The notes beneath the pieces were generated by a model that was not told the DNA's origin, ran no database searches, and was given only the letters and a program-made list of their open reading frames with translations. DNA of 10,492 nt from Chloroflexota bacterium (GTDB lineage Bacteria; Chloroflexota; Anaerolineae; Promineifilales; Promineifilaceae): the NCBI GenBank assembly GCA_008501785.1, contig QQUD01000509.1, positions 1 through 10,492 on the forward strand, in the 5' to 3' direction. Position numbers and translations under genes: made by a program. Within the stretch, counting starts at the first letter, position 1, and each line of letters begins with the position of its first letter. Shown here piece after piece: positions 6,306 to 10,492 of this stretch.

Positions 6306-6340
6306 TTCCATCTTCCTTATTCGTTATTGATGAGAACGGG

Positions 6341-6378
6341 ATTGAACAGTTGTGCATAAATGTGAAATTGCGTTCAAT
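6341..6378. promoter_or_regulatory. Candidate operator: ATTGAAC ... GTTCAAT inverted repeat
   Basis: ATTGAAC (6341-6347) and GTTCAAT (6372-6378) are perfect 7-base inverted arms with centres 31 bases apart, about three helical turns. They lie just downstream of the operon -10 and reach the expected transcription start, a natural place for a repressor. The half-site resembles the ATTGAA/TTCAAT arms I recall for the operator of B. subtilis DeoR, a SorC-family protein like the neighbouring regulator. Binding is inferred. Confidence 0.5.
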
Positions 6379-6384
6379 GGTAGC

Positions 6385-6412
6385 ATTTTACATGTTTGTT
6401 GCTATTTGTCAA
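6385..6412 (-). promoter_or_regulatory. Sigma-70-like promoter of the sugar operon
   Basis: On the minus strand a perfect -35 TTGACA (6412-6407) is followed after 16 bases by TAAAAT (6390-6385), five of six matches to the -10 consensus. Transcription would start near 6378, leaving a leader of about 70 bases before the lactonase-like gene. It is the best promoter in the divergent region and the only strong one seen for the seven-gene operon. Confidence 0.65.
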
Positions 6413-6427
6413 CCTTTTTTGGCCGAA

Positions 6428-6446
6428 ATTGCAATATGTTGCACAA
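6428..6446. promoter_or_regulatory. Second candidate regulator site: ATTGCAAT and paired TTGCA repeats
   Basis: ATTGCAAT (6428-6435) is an 8-base palindrome. TTGCA occurs at 6429-6433 and again at 6439-6443, one helical turn apart. TGCACAA (6440-6446) is the inverse of TTGTGCA at 6350-6356, 90 bases away beside the first candidate operator, so the pair brackets the operon promoter. GAAATTGC also occurs twice (6364-6371 and 6425-6432). The arrangement would suit a tetrameric SorC-type regulator binding two sites, which is an inference. Confidence 0.35.
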
Positions 6447-6467
6447 TTGGTCAATATTTTATAAGAT
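6439..6467 (+). promoter_or_regulatory. Possible promoter of the regulator gene
   Basis: TTGCAC (6439-6444) could serve as a -35. A -10 would be TAAGAT (6462-6467, 17-base spacer) or TATAAG (6460-6465, 15-base spacer). It overlaps the TTGCA repeats and the AT-rich palindrome, which would allow autoregulation. The match is modest. Confidence 0.3.
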
Positions 6468-6474
6468 AAAATAT
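6454..6474. promoter_or_regulatory. AT-rich perfect inverted repeat in the divergent region
   Basis: ATATTTTAT (6454-6462) and ATAAAATAT (6466-6474) are perfect 9-base arms around AAG. The site lies upstream of the operon promoter and about 70 bases before the regulator start. It could be a binding site for a second regulator or simply an AT-rich promoter element of the regulator gene. Confidence 0.4.
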
Positions 6475-6512
6475 GCTAGTGAGTGAACTGAAAAAAAGAT
6501 TGTGTTAGACTT

Positions 6513-6529
6513 GCTTGAAAATTTGAAGC
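6513..6529. promoter_or_regulatory. Imperfect dyad just upstream of the regulator start
   Basis: GCTTGAAAATTTGAAGC is a near-palindrome with mismatches only at its centre and two symmetrical positions. It holds two TTGAA-type half-sites, similar to those in the ATTGAAC/GTTCAAT repeat. Sitting 16 bases before the ATG, it could mediate autorepression. The support is weak. Confidence 0.25.
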
Positions 6530-6544
6530 AAATTTTTCATATAA

Positions 6545-7504
6545 ATGGGGCAAATTATGCGACCAAAAATGTCTAGGCTCATCAGAGCGGCAGAACTTTA
6601 TTATGAAAGAAATTTAAGTCAGCGCGAGATCGCCAATATTTTAGGCACATCGCGGTCTAAGGTATCTCGATTGCTGGCCGAAGCACGAGAAGTCGGAATT
6701 GTTGAAATTACGATTAATCGGCCCATTGAAAAAATGCCAGAGCTTTCAGAAGAAATACGAAAAGCATTCAATTTGAGGGATGTGGTTGTGGTTGCCGCAG
6801 GTGAAACGTATTTAGACTCGTTGCGCAATGTTGCAAAGGCCGCTTCAGAACTATTGTTGAGCATTATTGAGCGGGACATCACCATTGGTATTACGTTTGG
6901 ACAGACACTTTACCATACTGTACAGGCGTTAGATGAGACGCCTGTTGAAGGGGTGGAGATTGTGCAGATGGTGGGGGCTTTGGGTGAAGGTGATTCACAG
7001 ATTGACGGGCCGGAAATTGCGCTACGCATGGCGGAACGGCTGCATGGCACTTACCGATATGTGCATGCGCCAGCAGTTGTCGAAAGTCAAGAAATACGCG
7101 ATGTATTGATGCAGCTCCCACAAATTCAGGAGACGATGAATCGGGCAGCTAATGCTGATATTATGATTCAGGGAATTGGTTCACTTGCCGAGGAAATGTC
7201 TAGCCTTGAAAGAGCCGGTTACATCTCATCAGAAGAGAGATTGATGTATCAGGAGCAAGGAGCTGTTGGTCACTTGGTTGCGAAATTAATTGATGGACAA
7301 GGCAACGAAATCAGTTCTTTTAATAATCGGGTGGTAGCTATGCCATTTGAATACATGCGTATAGCAAAATGGTCGATTGGCGTCAGTGCTTCACCTTTGA
7401 AAGCTTCTGCTGTGTTGGCTGCTATTCGCGGCAGTTATTTCAATACGTTAGTCATTGACGATAAGTCTGCGCATGAGGTTTTGCACTTAATCGATTCAGA
7501 ATAG
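6545..7504 (+). CDS. SorC/DeoR-type sugar-binding transcriptional regulator
   Basis: This is a 319-residue DNA-binding regulator, the usual length of the SorC family. An N-terminal helix-turn-helix spans about residues 12-50 (AAELYYERNLSQREIANILG then TSRSKVSRLLAEAREVGIV). The rest, about 60-317, is the phosphosugar-isomerase-like effector domain, with GITFGQTL at 115-122 in the position of the family GISWGRTL motif, followed by VQMVGALGEG and DIMIQGIGSL. The effector is probably a phosphorylated sugar made by the divergent operon. The ATG at 6545 has no clear ribosome binding site. The in-frame ATG at 6557 follows GGGG by six bases and is a reasonable alternative that leaves the HTH intact. 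It is transcribed away from the sugar operon across a 233-base region rich in inverted repeats, the classic layout for a local regulator. Whether it represses or activates cannot be decided from the sequence. Confidence 0.9.
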   Translation: MGQIMRPKMSRLIRAAELYYERNLSQREIANILGTSRSKVSRLLAEAREVGIVEITINRPIEKMPELSEEIRKAFNLRDVVVVAAGETYLDSLRNVAKAASELLLSIIERDITIGITFGQTLYHTVQALDETPVEGVEIVQMVGALGEGDSQIDGPEIALRMAERLHGTYRYVHAPAVVESQEIRDVLMQLPQIQETMNRAANADIMIQGIGSLAEEMSSLERAGYISSEERLMYQEQGAVGHLVAKLIDGQGNEISSFNNRVVAMPFEYMRIAKWSIGVSASPLKASAVLAAIRGSYFNTLVIDDKSAHEVLHLIDSE

Positions 7505-7546
7505 AGTCTACCTCAGTTTCGTGTAGACAAATATCAATGAGGCACT

Positions 7547-7556
7547 AACGGCCGTT
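7547..7556. repeat. Palindrome AACGGCCGTT, the only intergenic copy
   Basis: This is the one ACGGCCGT site of the window that lies outside a gene. It is followed by TTCGATCCCTCC, loosely similar to the sequence after the copies in ulaD and in the sensor gene. Confidence 0.65.
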
Positions 7557-7652
7557 TTCGATCCCTCCAAGCAATCGGGAGCCTAATTTAACCTAAATCA
7601 GCACAAGATGGTTACTAAAGTTATAGGGTGTAGATGGTCCCTGGTACTTACG

Positions 7653-7658
7653 TATAAT
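7653..7658 (+). promoter_or_regulatory. Possible -10 box (TATAAT) of the sensor gene
   Basis: A perfect TATAAT lies 86 bases before the sensor ATG. No good -35 is present 16-18 bases upstream, so an activator or an extended contact would be needed if it is used. Confidence 0.3.
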
Positions 7659-7744
7659 CGTTTTTTGTCGCATCTAAATGTTAAAATAAATTTATACTTA
7701 TTGATTATGAAGTCCCTATTTGCTTTTAACAAAGTTGGATGAGT

Positions 7745-10492
7745 ATGACAAAAAATATTGAGTTAAATCCCACACGACTAAACAGGAATAATGGAGATGT
7801 TGAACAGTTTGATGAAGATGAAACGGCCGTTATCAACAACCTCCTCACCAATAGTCAAAACAAATACCAAGGTTTGTTTGAAGCTACTCCAGTTTCTCTC
7901 TGGGAAGAAGATTTCTCTGAAGTTAAAAAGGTTATCGAACAGTTGAGAGAGGATGGAGTCACCGATTTTCTATCCTATTTTAGTGCCCATCCAGAAATTG
8001 TTAGCCACTGCATTAGCCTCGTTCGTGTCATTGATGTTAATCAGGCTACTTTGAAAATGTACAATGCCAAAAGCAAGCAAGAGTTGCTAGATAATCTCGA
8101 TAAGATTTTTGGCACGGAAGCCTTTGAAATTTTTAAACAAGAGCTAATTGTAATTAGTCAAGGCGGTACTGTATTTGAGAGTGAAGGGGTAAACTACACC
8201 CTTGATGGAGATGCAAAAGATGTTGCTATTCGTTGGTCAGTTTCTCCTGGATACGAAAAGTCACTTTCTCAAATAATTGTGTCTAGTATTGACATAACTG
8301 AAGCAAAACGAGCCTCAAAGCAGCTAAAATTACAAGCAGCTGCTTTGGAATCAGCAGCCAATGCAATTGTGATTTCTGATGATAAAGGCGATATTTTGTG
8401 GGTGAATCCAGCTTTTACTAAGCTAACGGGTTATTCTTACAATGAAGTATTGGGGAGAAACTCACGTATCTTAAAATCTGGAAATAATAATGAAAAAATT
8501 TACCAGGATTTATGGTCAACAATTAGAGCTGGAAATGTTTGGCATGGAGAAGAGCTGATTAATTGCCGCAAAGATGGCACTTTATACCATGAACAGATGA
8601 CAATTGCGCCGGTGGAGGATGAAAACGGCAAAATTTCAAGATTTGTAGCCATTAAAGAAAACATTACAGAACGCAAGCAGTTAGAAATGAAGCTGCGACG
8701 GCAATTAAAAGAAGAAGAAGTTCTTCGTCAAATTGTTTCACTTACCACCTCAAAAAACGAGTTTTCAGAGATTGTAGCAACCATCTGCGAAACATTGACC
8801 CATTTTTTTAATATGCCTATTTGTGCTTTTGCATTGCTTAATGAAGAAAGTATGTATATGGACGTGATTGCTGATTATGTTAACTCAACAGCCGTTGATT
8901 CTGAGCATAATCTAATTTCAATTTTGAATGTTGCGCCAAAAGATTTTTTAATGGCTCAAAAGACAGCATTAATCATTACAGATGTAAACAATGCAGACAT
9001 TTTGGAACCTGTACAAGATATTCTTCAAGAATCTGACAATGCATCAGCCTTTTTGATTCCAGTTGATATTGATGAGCAAATTAAAGGCGTTTTTGAATTT
9101 GCCACTCAAAATTCTCAAGAATTTACGCAAGCTGATATTTCATTTGTCGAACAAATTGCGACCCAAATTAGTCAAGCATTTCAGCGTATTCGGGCTGAGG
9201 AAGAATTAGAAACACAACGAGATTTTGCTCGTCAGATTATGAACAATATGGGGCAGGGTCTCGTTGTCGCTAATACGAACTGGTTTATTGAATATAGCAA
9301 TCCAACTTTTGCCAGAATGCTTGGTTATCACCCTGAAGAGCTTGTTGGAAAATCAGTACTTGATTTAGTTTTTAGGTTGAACAAGAAAAAGGTTGATAAA
9401 GTTTATCGGCGTTGGTTGGATGGTGATGTACAAAAGATTGAATTACCGTTAGTGCATGTGAACGGTTCAACGCTTTATGTTTTGATGACGGCCGTTCCCC
9501 GTTATGTTGATGGAGAAATTAGTGGCGCCATTGCTGTTATTGCAGACTTGACTGAGCGTAAGCAGATGGAAACGCGGCTACGGCGCAATTTACAAGAAGA
9601 AGAGTTGTTGCGGCGTGTGGCCTCATTGACAACCTCCAAAAATGATTTTATGGATACCCTGACAAGTGCTTGTGTTGAATTATCCCAGTTTTTTCAAGTG
9701 CCAAAAGGTGCATTTGCTTTAATAAACGAAGAGCGAACGCATGCAGAAGTGATTGCTGAATATTGCGAACCAGGTCAACGGAGTTCTTTAGGTCATCCCA
9801 TTCCGCTTGCCAATAATGCATCAATGGAATTTCTATTAAACGAAAAGAAGGCATTGGCAATCACAGATGCCCAACACGATCCTCTCATGGCTCCAGTTCA
9901 TGCGATGATGGCAGAGTTTGGGATTGCTTCAATATTGCTCATCCCTATTTTGATTGATGATAAGGTTGTGGGTACGATGGGGTTTGATTCACTAGAAATG
10001 AGAGAATTTAGTGATGAAGATATTGCGCTTAGTCAAAGAGTCGCCAATCAACTCGGGTTGGTATTAGAGCGGCAACAAGCAGAAACTGCATTGCAAAGAG
10101 AGCGAGATTTCGCACACCAGATTATGGGAAATATGGGGCAAGGCTTGCTGGTGTTGACTAAAGACCAAAAGATTCGATACTGTAATCCCGCATTTGGAAA
10201 TATTCTTGGATATAACAATGATGAATTGATTGATAAATCAATGGTGTCGTTGTTAAGTAATGCAGATATTTATGAATCTATTCAACCGGCCTCTAAAGAC
10301 TTGCAAGCTAATAAATTGGTGCGAGAGTTGGCGCTGAGGCATATAACTGGTAAGGATGTACATGTCTTGTTAACGGCCGTTCCCCGCCAAAACAACATCA
10401 ACGAAGGGGGCGCTATTGTTGTTGTCACCGATTTGTCCAAACAAAAAAAGATAGAGCAAGCTCTTTCAGATGCCCGTGACCAGGCGATTGAA
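7745..10492 (+). CDS. Multi-PAS/GAF signalling protein, probably a sensor kinase; 3' end outside window
   Basis: An uninterrupted frame of 916 codons runs from the ATG at 7745 to the window end. The domains, in order, are: PAS-like (about 40-188; ATPVSLWEEDF, LVRVIDVNQATLKMYNA, ending SSIDITEAKR); PAS (about 197-312; AIVISDDKGDILWVNPAFTK, ending ENITERKQ); GAF (about 318-486); PAS (492-607; NPTFARMLGYHPEELVGKS, ending TERKQ); GAF (613-781); PAS (787-902); and the start of a helical stretch, KIEQALSDARDQAIE. Such a helix commonly leads into a histidine kinase dimerisation domain, but GGDEF or another output cannot be excluded. No membrane segment or signal peptide is seen, so the sensor is probably cytoplasmic, reading small ligands, redox state or light; no cofactor-binding residue can be named. 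A weak GGATGAG precedes the ATG. It lies downstream of the regulator with its own leader, and a link to the sugar operon is not shown. Confidence 0.88.
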   Translation, partial: MTKNIELNPTRLNRNNGDVEQFDEDETAVINNLLTNSQNKYQGLFEATPVSLWEEDFSEVKKVIEQLREDGVTDFLSYFSAHPEIVSHCISLVRVIDVNQATLKMYNAKSKQELLDNLDKIFGTEAFEIFKQELIVISQGGTVFESEGVNYTLDGDAKDVAIRWSVSPGYEKSLSQIIVSSIDITEAKRASKQLKLQAAALESAANAIVISDDKGDILWVNPAFTKLTGYSYNEVLGRNSRILKSGNNNEKIYQDLWSTIRAGNVWHGEELINCRKDGTLYHEQMTIAPVEDENGKISRFVAIKENITERKQLEMKLRRQLKEEEVLRQIVSLTTSKNEFSEIVATICETLTHFFNMPICAFALLNEESMYMDVIADYVNSTAVDSEHNLISILNVAPKDFLMAQKTALIITDVNNADILEPVQDILQESDNASAFLIPVDIDEQIKGVFEFATQNSQEFTQADISFVEQIATQISQAFQRIRAEEELETQRDFARQIMNNMGQGLVVANTNWFIEYSNPTFARMLGYHPEELVGKSVLDLVFRLNKKKVDKVYRRWLDGDVQKIELPLVHVNGSTLYVLMTAVPRYVDGEISGAIAVIADLTERKQMETRLRRNLQEEELLRRVASLTTSKNDFMDTLTSACVELSQFFQVPKGAFALINEERTHAEVIAEYCEPGQRSSLGHPIPLANNASMEFLLNEKKALAITDAQHDPLMAPVHAMMAEFGIASILLIPILIDDKVVGTMGFDSLEMREFSDEDIALSQRVANQLGLVLERQQAETALQRERDFAHQIMGNMGQGLLVLTKDQKIRYCNPAFGNILGYNNDELIDKSMVSLLSNADIYESIQPASKDLQANKLVRELALRHITGKDVHVLLTAVPRQNNINEGGAIVVVTDLSKQKKIEQALSDARDQAIE
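7822..7831. repeat. Palindrome AACGGCCGTT near the sensor N-terminus
   Basis: It encodes T-A-V at residues 27-29, in the poorly conserved segment before the first PAS domain, where sequence constraint should be low. Confidence 0.65.
8687..9571 (+). repeat. GAF-PAS module, copy 1 (295 codons)
   Basis: Residues 315-609 begin with MKLRRQLKEEEVLRQIVSLT and end at the next TERKQMET-like linker. Matching landmarks are LRRQLKEEE, SLTTSKNEF, RDFARQIMNNMGQGLVV and LMTAVPR. All lie exactly 885 bases before their counterparts in copy 2, without any net insertion or deletion. Confidence 0.85.
9488..9495. repeat. ACGGCCGT palindrome in GAF-PAS copy 1
   Basis: It encodes the T-A-V of LMTAVPR (residues 582-584). 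It lies exactly 885 bases before the copy at 10373, so these two are related by the module duplication and are not independent. Confidence 0.65.
9572..10456 (+). repeat. GAF-PAS module, copy 2 (295 codons)
   Basis: Residues 610-904 repeat copy 1: LRRNLQEEE, SLTTSKNDF, RDFAHQIMGNMGQGLLV and LLTAVPR. Nucleotide identity is patchy, with long matches around the NMGQG codons, so the duplication is not recent although the spacing is perfectly kept. Confidence 0.85.
10372..10381. repeat. Palindrome AACGGCCGTT in GAF-PAS copy 2
   Basis: It encodes the T-A-V of LLTAVPR (residues 877-879). It is a better palindrome than its partner in copy 1, where the flanking A is G. Confidence 0.65.

Larger units (their letters stand above)
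7505..7744. other. Intergenic region between the regulator and the sensor gene
   Basis: No open frame with coding character is seen in these 240 bases. A weak 6-bp inverted repeat, GTCTAC (7506-7511) with GTAGAC (7523-7528), follows the regulator stop directly, but no T-run follows, so it is a poor terminator candidate. The stretch also holds one ACGGCCGT palindrome and a TATAAT box. Confidence 0.6.

Noticed and set aside
7506..7528. Inverted repeat after the regulator as an intrinsic terminator
   Set aside because: The stem is only 6 bp with an 11-base loop, and no T-run follows.
9648..9860. Minus-strand open frame of 70 codons inside the sensor gene
   Set aside because: It is antisense to the second GAF domain, whose protein sequence is clearly conserved with the first copy.

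Overview
The window looks like a chromosomal piece of a mesophilic Chloroflexota bacterium (Anaerolineae/Ardenticatenia-like). This is an inference. It rests on the solute-binding lipoprotein, which has a Val/Glu/Thr-rich linker (repeated VEVTRVV) right after its lipobox as is common in that phylum, on the moderate base composition, on the intergenic fold-back repeats, and on many recurrences of the palindrome ACGGCCGT. No rRNA, tRNA, transposase or CRISPR array is visible.

Bases 1-6311 hold a seven-gene minus-strand operon. In transcription order it encodes: a phosphotriesterase-family (COG1735) putative lactonase (6305-5376); a 3-keto-L-gulonate-6-phosphate decarboxylase homologue, UlaD-like (5370-4726); L-ribulose/L-xylulose-5-phosphate 3-epimerase, UlaE-like (4729-3857, ATGA overlap with ulaD); a CUT1-type sugar-binding lipoprotein (3789-2275); two MalF/MalG-type permeases (2080-1208 and 1203-337); and the start of a transketolase (268 to beyond the left edge). 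Two fold-back repeats lie after the binding-protein gene. A compact three-way-junction element lies directly before the transketolase ribosome binding site.

The genes suggest import of a sugar acid or sugar lactone by the ABC transporter, lactone opening by the phosphotriesterase-like enzyme, decarboxylation to a pentulose phosphate, epimerisation, and entry into the pentose phosphate pathway through transketolase. This resembles the E. coli ula (L-ascorbate) route with two replacements: the PTS by an ABC transporter, and the UlaG-type lactonase by a phosphotriesterase-family enzyme. No kinase, transporter ATPase or UlaF-type 4-epimerase is in view. The UlaD homologue has lost the DxKxxD catalytic motif (here D-V-R-I-I-K), so the substrate or reaction may not be the textbook one.

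Bases 6312-6544 are a divergent control region with a strong sigma-70-like promoter for the operon and several inverted repeats. They face a SorC/DeoR-type sugar-responsive regulator (6545-7504, plus strand). After a 240-base gap, a long plus-strand gene (7745 to beyond the right edge) encodes a multi-PAS/GAF signalling protein whose GAF-PAS module is duplicated with an exact 295-residue period. Its output domain is outside the window, and nothing seen ties it to the sugar operon.
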